A stretch of 64,000 bases of DNA. It comes from Candidatus Geothrix skivensis (GTDB lineage Bacteria; Acidobacteriota; Holophagae; Holophagales; Holophagaceae). Both the position numbers and the translations under genes were made by a program. The stretch lies in assembly GCA_016721195.1 (NCBI GenBank), contig JADKIO010000012.1, positions 1-64,000 on the forward strand, read 5' to 3'. Below are positions 28,250-37,538 of this stretch, one piece after another; position 1 is the stretch's first letter; the number at the start of each line of letters is the position of its first letter. The notes under the pieces are model-generated. The model saw only the letters and a program-made list of their open reading frames with translations, searched no databases and was not told the origin of the DNA.

Positions 28250-29731
28250 CCTGGGCGATCAGCCGCCGCACTGCCTCCATCTCCTGATCCACTCCCGCGG
28301 CCTGGGCCGCGAAGCTGCGCACACCACCACGTCGGGCGTGACGCTGGCGCCGGGCGTGGTGGCGTCGTAGCGCGCCGCCAGGAGGGGGATATCCACCGCC
28401 ACCCCCGAATGGGGCAGGGTGTCCCAGGTCAGTTGCCCCCCATTGAGTCCATGCAGGTTGCCGCCAGTGGCCTGCCCCACCAGGCGGGCGGCGCCGCTGC
28501 GTTGGAGCAGGTCTGCCAGGACGAAGGTCGCCGAGCTGTTTTCGGGGCCCACCAGCGCGTAGGTGGTACCGGCGTAGGCCTGCCCTGCGGGCTGGATGAA
28601 GCGCTGGGCATAGGGGCGCGACTTGAGCTGGAACTTGCCCGCGGCCGTGCCTTCCGTGATGGGTTTCACATCGCCGGTGCGGTCGAAGAAGCTGTAGTCC
28701 CAGGTATCCAGGAACCGCGCCAGCTCGCAGGGCACCCGCTCGTAGGTGGTGACCGACTGGGAGGGAAAGCACCCCAGGGGCCCGGTGATGAGGTGGGACT
28801 GCAGCGCGTTGCCGATGGCCCCGTCGCCACCCTCGTTGGCCCGCAGATCGATCACCAGGTTGGGCACCTTCCTGGTGCGCAGCTCCGCGAAGGCGCGATC
28901 CAGGAAGGCCGCCCAGTCGAAGCTGCTGTTCCACAAGCTGAAGGTGGGCAGCCTCATGTAGCCCACCTAGTCCTTCACCTCAAAGGTCCACCGGTCCTCT
29001 ACAGGCGGCCGCCCCTGCCGGAGCAGCCGCTCCTGGCGCGTGGCCAGCGTGCATGCGGCCACACTCACGGCCACCTGGCTGTAGTCGTCCCGGTCCTGGC
29101 CCAGCTGGCGCAGGCGCTTGCCATCGCTGCTGCCATCGGCCCGCAGGTAGGGCAGCAGCTGCGCCACCAGCTGCGGGGTCGGCGTGCCGTTGACCGCCGT
29201 GAGCTCGTCCCCGGCCGCCACGGTGGCATCGGCGCTGGCCAGCACCAGCCAGCGACCCTCCGCCAAGGTCACGGTCAGCGGCAGCTTGTCGGCAGCGTCG
29301 AGCAGGGCGGCGCGGGTGGGGCCGGACTGGTTGCGCAGGTTGGTCCAGGTGTGGCCTCAGCGGATGGCCGCGGCCAGCTCGGTGGCGGCCAGGTACATCT
29401 CGGTGACGGTGCGGGCGGCCTGCCCGCGGGCTTCGAACCAGGCGAAGGCGGTCTCCATTTCCTTCGGGGTGCGGTACTTGGTGAGTGCCGGATGGAGGGT
29501 CTTCAGGGCCCGCTGCAGCACCCGCACATCCCGGGCGGCCTGCTCGGCGGTCAGCGTGGCCCCTGGGAGCGCCGGGTCCGCAGCCTGGAGAATGGCCGGC
29601 TGCCCAGCCCCCACCGCCAGGGCGACCGCCGCCAGCAGCCGGCCCACATGACTCCATGCACGTGACAGGGCCCGCCAGGCCTGCAAGCCTTGATGGACCC
29701 CCTGCTGCTTGCCCTGTCCCCTGCGGTTCAC
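28250..29731 (-). pseudogene. S41-type peptidase with two in-frame stops and a 3' frameshift
   Basis: Exported serine-peptidase-like protein (C-terminal processing protease family). After a signal-bearing N-terminus comes VLQRALKTLHPALTKYRTPK, AAIR, then TGA (29357-29359), then GHTWTNLRNQSGP. The position of the TGA is normally cysteine in a CGHT-like motif. A PDZ-like part continues to WTFEVKD, TAG (28967-28969), VGYMRLPTFSLWN. The core has VPNLVIDLRANEGGDG and ALVGPENSSATFVLADLLQ, where the catalytic serine is expected (NSSATF). All three pieces are in the same frame; only near 28330 does the frame shift to give the usual C-terminal helix (QEMEAVRRLIAQGG). Either a real nonsense pseudogene or two base-call errors. 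Confidence 0.7.
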
Positions 29732-29861
29732 TTCGACCTCCTCCGCTGGACTCCCCTTGGATGCCGTTCAGGCCCGTTCGTTCGGACCGCTTCCAACCTG
29801 GGATCGCCCGCCGGGAGACCGGGGCAGGGTCGCCGGTCATACTGACCCCCGGAGGATCCTC

Positions 29862-30858
29862 ATGAACTACCGGAAGCCCTGCGGCAGCGTCCTGGAGGCC
29901 ATCGGCAACACGCCGCTGGTGCGGCTGCGCCGTGTCGTCGACAACCTTCCGGTGGAAGCCTTCGCCAAGCTCGAGTTCATGAACCCCATGGGCAGCAGCA
30001 AAGACCGCATCGCCAATGATGATCGAGGCCGCGGAGCGGGACGGCCGCCTGAAGCCCGGCGATCTCATCATCGAGAACTCCTCGGGCAACACGGCCATGG
30101 GCATGGCCCTCATGGCCATCCAGAAGGGCTACCGCATCAAGGTGGTGGTGCGGGACACCATCTCCCAGGAGAAGCTGAACCAGCTGCTGGCCCTGGGCGT
30201 GGAAGTGCACAAGGCGGACACGAGCCTGCCCCCGGAGCACCCCGACAGCTACAACAACATCACCCCGCGCCTGGCCCGGGAGACGCCGAACTGCTACTTC
30301 CCCGACCAGCACGGCAACTGCGAGAACAACGCCGCCCACTACCACGGCACGGGGCCCGAGATCTGGGAGCAGATGGAGGGCCGCATCGACTACCTGGTGG
30401 CGGGGGCCGGCACCGGAGGCACCATCGGCGGCGTGGGCCGGTACCTGAAGGAGCAGGACCCGAGGATCAAGGTGGTGGCCGTGGATCCCATCGGCTCGGT
30501 GTTCTCCCCCCACTTCCGCGGCGAGAAGGACCTGAAGGCAGGCCCCTACCGCATCGAAGGCCTGGGCGACGAGTTCCTCATTCCCACCATGGAGTTCGGC
30601 GTCATCGACGCCATGCACCAGGTCACGGATCGCCAGGCCTTCCACCACGCCCGTCGGCTGGTGCGCGAGGAGGGCATCCTGGGCGGCGGCTCCAGCGGTG
30701 CGGCCCTGTGGGCGGTGCTGCAGGTGACCAAGGCCCTGCCGCCCATGGACCGGCCCGCCCGCATCGTGACGGTGTTCCCGGATGGCGCGGGCCGCTACCT
30801 CAGCAGCATCTTCAATGACGCCTGGCTGGCCGAGCGGGGCCTGCTGGAGGAGGCATGA
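29862..30858 (+). CDS. Cystathionine beta-synthase-type PLP enzyme, one frameshift
   Basis: About 331-residue fold-type II PLP enzyme making cystathionine from homocysteine and serine, or cysteine from activated serine. The start at 29862 lies behind GGAGG. VLEAIGNTPLVRLRRVVD and NPMGSSKDRIA (PLP lysine) come before an extra base near 30013; the second frame continues MMIEAAERDGRL, IENSSGNTAMGMALMAI, AGTGGTIGGVGRYLK and VDPIGSVF. DPIGSVF and the SSGNTAMGMAL variant favour cystathionine beta-synthase over CysK. No CBS regulatory domain follows. It overlaps the next gene by four bases (ATGA), so the two are coupled. Confidence 0.85.
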
Positions 30859-31815
30859 CCGCCTTCTCCGGCACCTACGTCGAGGCGGTGCGCCAGGCGC
30901 TCTTCGACGCCATGGAGGCGGATCCTCGCGTCTGCTGCCTGGGGAGGACATCGGCGCCTACGGTGGCGCCTTCCGGGCCACGGAGGGCCTCCTGGCACGC
31001 TTCGGCACGGACCGGGTGATCGACACGCCCATCTCCGAGCAGGCCATCGCCGGGGCGGCCATCGGCGCGGCCCTCATGGGCCAGCGGCCCGTGGCGGAGT
31101 TCCAGTTCATGGACTTCGCCCTGCTGGCCGGCGACCTCATGGTGAACTTCGCCGCCAAGGCCCACTGGCGCTGGGGCGCGACTGTGCCCGCCGTTTTCCG
31201 CGGCCCGTCGGGGGGCGGCAACGGGGCGGCCCCTTCCACAGCCAGAACCCCGAGGGCCACTTCCTCGGCAGCCCGGGCCTCAAGGTGGTGGCGCCGGGCA
31301 CCGTGCGGGATGCCTATGCCCTGCTGCGGGCCGCCATCGAGGATCCGGATCCCGTGCTGGTCTTCGAGCACAAGCACCTCTACCGGCGCCTCAAGGATCA
31401 GTGGAACGAGGCCCCCACGGCGCGGCTCGGGGAAGCCGCCTTGCGGAAGGACGGCGCCACGTGCTGCATCATCACCTACGGCGCCGCCCAGCACGTGGCG
31501 CTCGAAGCGGTGGCCGACCTCGATGTGGCCGTGCTGGATCTCCGCACCCTCTGGCCCCTGGATGACGCGGCCATTGCTTCCCTGGCCCGGCGCACCCATC
31601 GCGTGCTGGTGCTCACGGAGGCGCCGCGCACCTACGGGCCCGGCGCCGAGCTGGCGGCCCGCATCGGCGAGACCTGCTTCCCCTGGCTCGATGCGCCGGT
31701 GCTGCGGGTGGGCGCCGCGGACACGCCCACCCCCGCCAGCCCGCCCCTGGAGGCCGCCTGCCTGCCCAGCGCCACGCTCGTTCGCTCGGAACTGGAGCGC
31801 CTGCTGGCCTGGTAG
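30855..31815 (+). CDS. 2-oxoacid dehydrogenase E1 beta-like subunit, frame-disrupted
   Basis: About 320 residues, the beta (transketolase C-terminal) subunit of a thiamine-diphosphate E1 enzyme. YVEAVRQALFDAMEADPRVC is followed by GEDIGAYGGAF in a second frame, then PISEQAIAGAAIGAALMGQR, EFQFMDFALLAGDLMVNFAAK, HSQNPEGHFLGSPGLKVVAPG and LRTLWPLDDAAIASLARRT. Two compensating frame changes occur near 30935 and 31240. No alpha subunit gene is next to it. Coupling to cystathionine beta-synthase is unusual; one idea is that it helps consume the 2-oxobutyrate released by transsulfuration, but nothing in the sequence proves this. Confidence 0.8.
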
Positions 31816-31816
31816 A

Positions 31817-32761
31817 TCAGGGCTTCGGCCGCTCCCGCCGCTGCAGATCGCGGAGGTCCCGCCAGCGGATCAGCTTGATGCCTTCGATTTCCAGCAGCCG
31901 GCGGAGGCCAGGGTCGGTGGTGAAGAGGCGGTACTCCTCGGCCCTGTCCCGCCAACCGGTGCGCATGGGCTCCTGCCCCGTAAGTGCCTGCATCTCCGGA
32001 TGGTCCAGGGCGACGTGGATGTAGAGCTCGCTCACCCCGGGCTTCAGCCCGCGGATCACCCGCCGCCAGGTGTCCGCCACTGTTTCGCCGGGCTGGGGGG
32101 CGCCGGGGTAGAGGCGATCGGCCGTGAGGATGCCCGCCGCCGCGAACCGGGCCCTCTGGACCTCCCAGAGCTCGTCCCGGGTGGGGAGGAAGCGGGCCGG
32201 CAGATCGAACTCCCGCGCCAGCTTGACGTAGACCTCGAAGAGCCGGGCGTCCAGGGCCAGGGCGTGCATGTGCATGTCCAGGTGGCTGACGTCGACGCCC
32301 GCATCCAGCGTCTTCTGGATCTGGGCCCGGCACTCGGCCTCAACTTCCGCGGGCTTGGCCTGGGCATGCACCGCTCGCACCGAGCCCAGCAGGTAGCCCT
32401 GGGCGTCCACCAGGGAAGGCACGGCCGTGCGGCCCAGCACCGGCCCCCAGCGCATGGCCTCCCACTCGCTGGTGACCACGAGATGCACGCCGAAATCCAG
32501 CCTGGGATCTGCGGCGGCGGCCGCGGCGATCTCTGGGAACCAGGGACAGGTGGCCATGAGGGTGGCGCTGCCCACGAGCCCCCGCCGCAGGGCGTCCAGG
32601 GTGGCCAGGTTCTCCGCGTGGGCCAGGCCGCCATCGTCGGCGTTGATGATCAGCAGCCTGTCCTTGGGGCTGTAGCCCAGGCGCTCCGCGAGGGTGGCGG
32701 GCTGGGCACAGAGGGTGGCGGCGCCCAAGCACAACCCGCAGATCCAGGTCCACCACACCAT
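31817..32761 (-). CDS. Exported ChbG/HpnK (YdjC)-family deacetylase
   Basis: 314-residue carbohydrate-deacetylase-like protein with a signal peptide (MVWWTWICGLCLGAATLCAQ). INADDGGLAHAENLATLDALR holds the metal-binding aspartates, HLDMHMHALALD the histidines, and FGVHLVVTSEW the conserved histidine. Family members remove acetyl groups from N-acetylglucosamine oligosaccharides or related amide-linked sugars. Being exported, it probably acts on a periplasmic polysaccharide. It is divergent, by 49 bases, from the polysaccharide locus that follows, in which it would fill the deacetylase role played by PgaB in the Pga system. Confidence 0.75.
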   Translation of the reverse strand: MVWWTWICGLCLGAATLCAQPATLAERLGYSPKDRLLIINADDGGLAHAENLATLDALRRGLVGSATLMATCPWFPEIAAAAAADPRLDFGVHLVVTSEWEAMRWGPVLGRTAVPSLVDAQGYLLGSVRAVHAQAKPAEVEAECRAQIQKTLDAGVDVSHLDMHMHALALDARLFEVYVKLAREFDLPARFLPTRDELWEVQRARFAAAGILTADRLYPGAPQPGETVADTWRRVIRGLKPGVSELYIHVALDHPEMQALTGQEPMRTGWRDRAEEYRLFTTDPGLRRLLEIEGIKLIRWRDLRDLQRRERPKP

Positions 32762-32810
32762 CCAGGCCTCCGATTTCCCTCCCGCGAGGGTGGGGCATCC
32801 AGTCTAATGG

Positions 32811-35411
32811 ATGCTGATGATGACCGCCGCATCCCTAGCCCCACTCTTCTTTTCGCTGCTCCTGATGGCCCAGGCCCCGGACGGGTTCGCCCTGCTGCGG
32901 GCCGGGAGGACGGCGGAGGCCCGGGAGGCCTTCCAGGCCAGCCTCCGGTCGAACGACAGGGACGCGGACGCCTGGCTGGGCGCTGGGCTCGTGGCCCTGC
33001 GCCAGGAGCGCCTCCTGGATGCCCGGGCCTTCTTCACCCGCGCCCTGGAGCTGGCGCCGGGCTATGCGGACGCGGGTGTCGGTCTGGCCCGCTGTCTCCT
33101 GAAGGAGGGCAAGACCACCGACGCCATCGCCGCCCTGGAGCAGCTGGCCAAGACCCACCCGGAGCGTGCCGATATCCGCGAGGAGTTGCTCACCCTCACG
33201 GGCCTGCCCCCTGATTCAGGGCAGCGGCCCTTCGCCCGGCCCGCGGGGGCCCAAGTGCCCGCCCGCACCCGGGATCGCCGCCTGGAGATCGCCAACGAGG
33301 GCCGCTGGCAGCCCTTCTATGTGAAGGGCATGAACCTGGGCGCGGCCCTGCCGGGGCGCTACCCCAGCGAATTCCCCGACCGCGCCACCTACGACGGCTG
33401 GCTGAAGGAGATGGCCGAGCTGGGGATCAACACCATCCGCGTCTACACCATCCATCCACCGCACTTCTACGCCGCCCTCCGGGACCACAACCTGAAGGCC
33501 AGGCAGCCCCTGTGGCTCATCCACGGGGTCTGGGCCGAACTGCCGCCCCGCCACGACTTCCAGGATGCTACCTGGAAGGCGGCCTGGTTCGAGGACATGA
33601 ACGATGTGGTCCAGGTGCTGCACGGTCGGGCGCGGCTGGGACGCCGTCCCGGCCGGGCAGCTGGCGCCTTCCAGGCGGATGTGAGCCCCTGGACCCTGGC
33701 CATCATCCTGGGGCGGGAGTGGGAATCCTCCAGCGTGGTGGCCTTCAACAGGCTCCATGCAGGTTCCTCCGACTGGTCTGGCCGGTTCGTAACGGTGAAG
33801 GACGGCCACGCCATGGAGCGCTTCCTGGCGGAGAGCATGGATCACTTCCTGGGCCTGGAATGGGATGGCTTCCATGCCCAGCGGCCCATGGCCTTCACCA
33901 ACTGGCCCACCCTCGACCCCCTCTACCACATCACCGAATCCTCCGAGCGCGAAGAGGCCGAGCTGCGCCGGAAGCTGGGGGAACCGCCGGGGGGGCTCAG
34001 CGACGAACCCAACGACGAGGATGCGGTGGGTCTGGACATGGAAAAGTTCGGCGCCACGCCGCTGCTCCAGGGGGGGCTCTTCGCCAGCTACCACGTCTAT
34101 CCCTACTACCCCGACTTCATGAACCTGGACCCCGGTTACGCCAAGACCCGCGATCACCTGGGCCCCAGCAACTACCTGGGCTACCTCCAGGATCTGGTGA
34201 AGCACCACCGGAACCACCCCGTGGTCGTGGCGGAGTTCGGGGTACCCTCCTCCCGGCTGGTGGCCCACTGGCAGCCCCAGGGCATGACCCACGGGGGGCA
34301 GAACGAGCGCCAAAAGGGTGAGCACGATGCGCGGCTGCAGAAGAACATCCACGACGCGGGCTGTGCCGGGGGCGTGCTGTTCGCGTGGATCGATGAGTGG
34401 TTCAAGAAGAACTGGCTGACCATGCCCTTCGAGCATCCGCTGGACCGGAAGCCGCTCTGGTACAACGAAATGGACGCCGAGGAGAACTACGGCCTCATCG
34501 CCTACCGCCCCGGCACCAAGGGCCCGAACGTCCTGATCGACGGCAAGGCCACGGACTGGGACAGGGTGCCGGTCTACCTCGAAGGGCAGGGCCACATCCT
34601 CAAGGTGCTGGCAGACGAAGGCTGGCTGCACCTGGGCCTCTTCTTCCCCGGTCCGGTGGACCTGGCCAGGCAGGCGTACCTGGTGGGGATCGATACGGTG
34701 GATCCCGTGCGGGGGGATCACCGGCTGCCCTGGGGCCCATGGCCTGCCTCCGAGGCGGGGCTGGAGTTCGTGGCCCTCTTCCAGGGGGAGGGCCGCACTG
34801 GGGTCTTCGTGGACGAGCCCTACGAATTGCCGGAGCACCGCTTCGATCCCCACCGCCGCTACCGGAGCGTCGCCAACGAAGCGGGCCGCTTCGTCATGGG
34901 CACGGCCCGCAGCAACAACGCTCGCGTGGGCCGGGACGGAACACGGTTCCCCGGCCACAGCACGGAGATCGGCTGGCTGCAGCGGGGCACCCAGGACCGC
35001 AGTGATGCTGCCTACAACGATCGTGCAGCCTGGCAGATGGGGCGCAGCGCCGATGGCCGGGGCTTCCTGGAGGCCCGCATCCCCTGGAGCCTCCTGAACG
35101 TGACGGACCCCAGCGCCCGCACCGTCATCGACGATCCCGAGCGCAAGCAGCCCGGGCCCGTGGGGCTCTCCACCACGCCTGGATTCCGGCTGGTGCTGGC
35201 GGCCTTCGCCGCCGACCGGCCCCTCTGGGAGGGTGGCGGCCGCTTCCGGTTCTCCCTTCCCGCCGCCCAGGGAGCTCGCATCCCCAAGCCTCCCCTGTTC
35301 ACCTGGCCCACCTGGGAGCAGCCCACCTTCCACCGCTACCGGAAACTGTCTTTCCCGATCTACCAGAAGGCCCTGGCCGACACGCCGGATGAACCAAGGA
35401 ACCTCCCATGA
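32811..35411 (+). CDS. Exported TPR / glycosidase-like / carbohydrate-binding-like protein
   Basis: 866 residues. After a signal peptide (LAPLFFSLLLMAQAPDG), three TPR units (ADAWLGAGLVALRQERLLDA, LELAPGYADAGVGLARCLLK) run to residue about 130. From residue 165 a TIM-barrel region resembles glycoside hydrolases of the GH2/GH5 type: FYVKGMNLGAALPGRYP, ELGINTIRVYTIHPPHFY, then HPVVVAEFGVPSS (candidate nucleophile Glu) and LFAWIDEWFKKNW. From about residue 580 a beta-sandwich starts IDGKATDWDRVPVY, typical of family 9 carbohydrate-binding or DOMON-like modules. It overlaps the porin gene by four bases. Likely trims or binds the exported polysaccharide. Confidence 0.65.
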   Translation: MLMMTAASLAPLFFSLLLMAQAPDGFALLRAGRTAEAREAFQASLRSNDRDADAWLGAGLVALRQERLLDARAFFTRALELAPGYADAGVGLARCLLKEGKTTDAIAALEQLAKTHPERADIREELLTLTGLPPDSGQRPFARPAGAQVPARTRDRRLEIANEGRWQPFYVKGMNLGAALPGRYPSEFPDRATYDGWLKEMAELGINTIRVYTIHPPHFYAALRDHNLKARQPLWLIHGVWAELPPRHDFQDATWKAAWFEDMNDVVQVLHGRARLGRRPGRAAGAFQADVSPWTLAIILGREWESSSVVAFNRLHAGSSDWSGRFVTVKDGHAMERFLAESMDHFLGLEWDGFHAQRPMAFTNWPTLDPLYHITESSEREEAELRRKLGEPPGGLSDEPNDEDAVGLDMEKFGATPLLQGGLFASYHVYPYYPDFMNLDPGYAKTRDHLGPSNYLGYLQDLVKHHRNHPVVVAEFGVPSSRLVAHWQPQGMTHGGQNERQKGEHDARLQKNIHDAGCAGGVLFAWIDEWFKKNWLTMPFEHPLDRKPLWYNEMDAEENYGLIAYRPGTKGPNVLIDGKATDWDRVPVYLEGQGHILKVLADEGWLHLGLFFPGPVDLARQAYLVGIDTVDPVRGDHRLPWGPWPASEAGLEFVALFQGEGRTGVFVDEPYELPEHRFDPHRRYRSVANEAGRFVMGTARSNNARVGRDGTRFPGHSTEIGWLQRGTQDRSDAAYNDRAAWQMGRSADGRGFLEARIPWSLLNVTDPSARTVIDDPERKQPGPVGLSTTPGFRLVLAAFAADRPLWEGGGRFRFSLPAAQGARIPKPPLFTWPTWEQPTFHRYRKLSFPIYQKALADTPDEPRNLP

Positions 35412-37105
35412 TCCTGCTTGCGATGCCATGCCTCCAGGAGCCTCAGCCTACCCCCGATGCCGGCGCCCTGCTGGACCAGGCGCGGGACCTGCGCGCGCAG
35501 AAGAAGTGGGCCGAGGCGGTGACCGTGTACTCCCGGATGCTGGGCATCTGGAAGGACCACCAGATGGCCCTCTTCGAGCGGGCCCAGACCCTCAGCTGGA
35601 TGAAGCGCTTCGAGGAAGCCATCCGGGATTTCCAGAGGCACCGGGAGGTCTATCCCGAGCGGGCCGCGGACAGTGAACCTGCCCTGGCGAAGGTGACGGC
35701 CTGGGCCAAGCGCTTCCAGGAGGCCGTGGGCATCCTGGCGCCCTATGTGGCCCGTGGCGACCGCTCGGCGACCCTGGACACAGCCACTTTCCTGAGCTGG
35801 GATGGCCAGCTTGCGAAGAGCCTCGCCCTGAGCGAGGCCTGGCTGAAGGCCCATCCCGGCGACCGGGACTTCCTCGTCCTGCGCGGCCGGGTGCTGGGCT
35901 GGAAGGGGGAGCATGCCCGGGCCCGGAGCGCCTACCAGGAGGTTCTCGCCAAGGCCCCCGGGGACCGGGAGGCCATGCTGGGGCTGGCCCAGCTGGATCT
36001 CTGGGCCGGCGACCCCGAAGGTGCCGCAGGGCGTGTGGCGGCCCTCCCCTCCGAGGAAGCCAAGGGCGCCGAAGCCCAGCTCATGCTCAGCCAGATCGAC
36101 CAGCGCCTGGGTCGCCTGCGCCAGTCCCGGGCCAGGGCCCTGGCCCAGGGCATCAACCCGGAGGTCCAGGAGGATGTCCAGTCCAGGCTCCGGGACCTGG
36201 CAGAGGCCCAGGGCCCCTGGGTGGAGCTGTCCCAGACCCGCACCGATTCCAACGAGGGCCTCCGGACCGAGAACCGGCATCTGGAGGCCACCCTGCCCTT
36301 CTTCGATGGCAGTGTGCGGCTGGGGGGCACCTTCAACCACCTGGAGCAGGGGGGCCAGCCCGAGCGCCGCCCGCAGGAGTGGACCCTGGGCCTCCTCCAC
36401 CCCCTCGGCCCCCGCCTCAGCGCCTCGGCCCAGGTGGGCCGGGTGGATGACGTGGGCGGCTCTGCCGCCAGCGCTCATGCGCTGTCCCTTGGGTACCGCT
36501 TGGCGCCGGGCCTGAACCTCTCCCTGTACCAGGCCTACCAGCCGAACCTGGCCACCCCCCGGGCCACGGAATTCCGCACGGCCACCCGCACCTGGGGCCT
36601 GGGCGGGAGCTGGGTCTTCAACCACACCCTCGATCACCTGAACCTCAGCGTGGAGCGGGCCTTCCTGTCCGCGGGCGCGGCCAAGACGGGCCTGCAGGCC
36701 GCTGGTGGCCACCGCTTCCCCTTCGAACACGGGGAGTGGCGGGCGGGTCTCGCCGCCCGTCTCTTCGATCAGGACCAGAGCCTGAACCTGGGCTTCTTCA
36801 ATCCCCAGCGCTACCGGTACTACGGCGCCACCGCCGGCGTCTCCCTGCGCCGGGAGGAGCGCTGGGAGTGCACGCTGGATGCCTGGGGCGGGTCCCAGGC
36901 CGTGAACCAGGCCGCCAGCCAGTTCAGCTGGGGCTACACCCTGGCCGGCACCTGGAGCTTCCCCCGGACGCCCCTCTCCCTCTTCGCGGCCTGGAGCCAG
37001 AGCGTCGCGGGCCTGCCCGTGGCGGCCACCGACGATCCCTCCAGCTACCGGGATCACACGCTGCGCCTCGGGCTCCGGCTTCGGGGGAATCGGTGGATGT
37101 GGTGA
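35408..37105 (+). CDS. TPR outer-membrane polysaccharide porin (PgaA/BcsC/YaiO-like)
   Basis: 565 residues. Residues 15-270 are TPR repeats (AEAVTVYSRMLGIWKDHQMAL, ARSAYQEVLAKAPGDREAML). Residues 280-565 form a predicted beta-barrel (VRLGGTFNHLEQGG, LSASAQVGRVDDVGG, HTLRLGLRLRGNRWMW) with a terminal aromatic. This periplasmic-TPR plus barrel design is that of PgaA and BcsC, which guide nascent polysaccharide across the outer membrane. The signal sequence at the start (MILLAMPCLQEPQ) is short. Coupled to the gene before by ATGA. Confidence 0.7.
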   Translation: MILLAMPCLQEPQPTPDAGALLDQARDLRAQKKWAEAVTVYSRMLGIWKDHQMALFERAQTLSWMKRFEEAIRDFQRHREVYPERAADSEPALAKVTAWAKRFQEAVGILAPYVARGDRSATLDTATFLSWDGQLAKSLALSEAWLKAHPGDRDFLVLRGRVLGWKGEHARARSAYQEVLAKAPGDREAMLGLAQLDLWAGDPEGAAGRVAALPSEEAKGAEAQLMLSQIDQRLGRLRQSRARALAQGINPEVQEDVQSRLRDLAEAQGPWVELSQTRTDSNEGLRTENRHLEATLPFFDGSVRLGGTFNHLEQGGQPERRPQEWTLGLLHPLGPRLSASAQVGRVDDVGGSAASAHALSLGYRLAPGLNLSLYQAYQPNLATPRATEFRTATRTWGLGGSWVFNHTLDHLNLSVERAFLSAGAAKTGLQAAGGHRFPFEHGEWRAGLAARLFDQDQSLNLGFFNPQRYRYYGATAGVSLRREERWECTLDAWGGSQAVNQAASQFSWGYTLAGTWSFPRTPLSLFAAWSQSVAGLPVAATDDPSSYRDHTLRLGLRLRGNRWMW

Positions 37106-37125
37106 AAGCCTTGTAGACTGGGGAC

Positions 37126-37530
37126 ATGAGTCGAGTGTGGCCGGAGAATACCCAGGTGCTGGTGGTCGAAGACGACCAGGCCACGGCTCGCATCATCAAG
37201 GCCCGCCTGGAGATGGAGGGCCTGAAGGTGTTCTCTGCCTCGAACGGCGTGGAGGGGCTCGAGGTCCTGCATCGCGAAGCCATCGACCTGGTCACCACCG
37301 ATCTGATGATGCCGGCCATGAACGGCTTCCGCCTGGTCCAGGAGATCCGCGATCTCCCGCCCCCCAAGGGCCGGGTGCCCATCCTGCTCATCTCGAGCAA
37401 CCAGAATGAGCAGGACATGATCCGTTGCCTGGCCGCGGGGGCCGATGACTACATGACCAAGCCCATCTCGGCCTCGGTGCTGGTGGAACGGCTCTGGCGC
37501 ATGCACCAGCGCACCTTCAGCGCCGGCTGA
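37126..37530 (+). CDS. Single-domain response regulator
   Basis: 134-residue CheY-type receiver with no output domain. VLVVEDDQATARIIKARLEM gives the acidic pair, VTTDLMMPAMNGF the phosphoacceptor Asp at about residue 61, ILLISSNQ the switch Ser and YMTKPISASVL the conserved Lys. It lies 21 bases after the porin gene and 8 before the HEAT gene, well inside the polysaccharide operon, so it may adjust synthase activity through protein contact. No cognate kinase is adjacent. Confidence 0.85.
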   Translation: MSRVWPENTQVLVVEDDQATARIIKARLEMEGLKVFSASNGVEGLEVLHREAIDLVTTDLMMPAMNGFRLVQEIRDLPPPKGRVPILLISSNQNEQDMIRCLAAGADDYMTKPISASVLVERLWRMHQRTFSAG

Positions 37531-37538
37531 GGCCGCCC

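Noticed and set aside
29357..29359. Firm selenocysteine call in the S41 gene
   Set aside because: A second stop (TAG) in the same frame, a 3' frameshift and no visible SECIS hairpin make nonsense decay or base-call error more likely.
30782..33214. Long plus-strand frame across E1-beta and the ChbG gene
   Set aside because: Composition is shadow-like (Pro, Arg, Gly), it crosses two well-supported genes on both strands, and it contains no motif.
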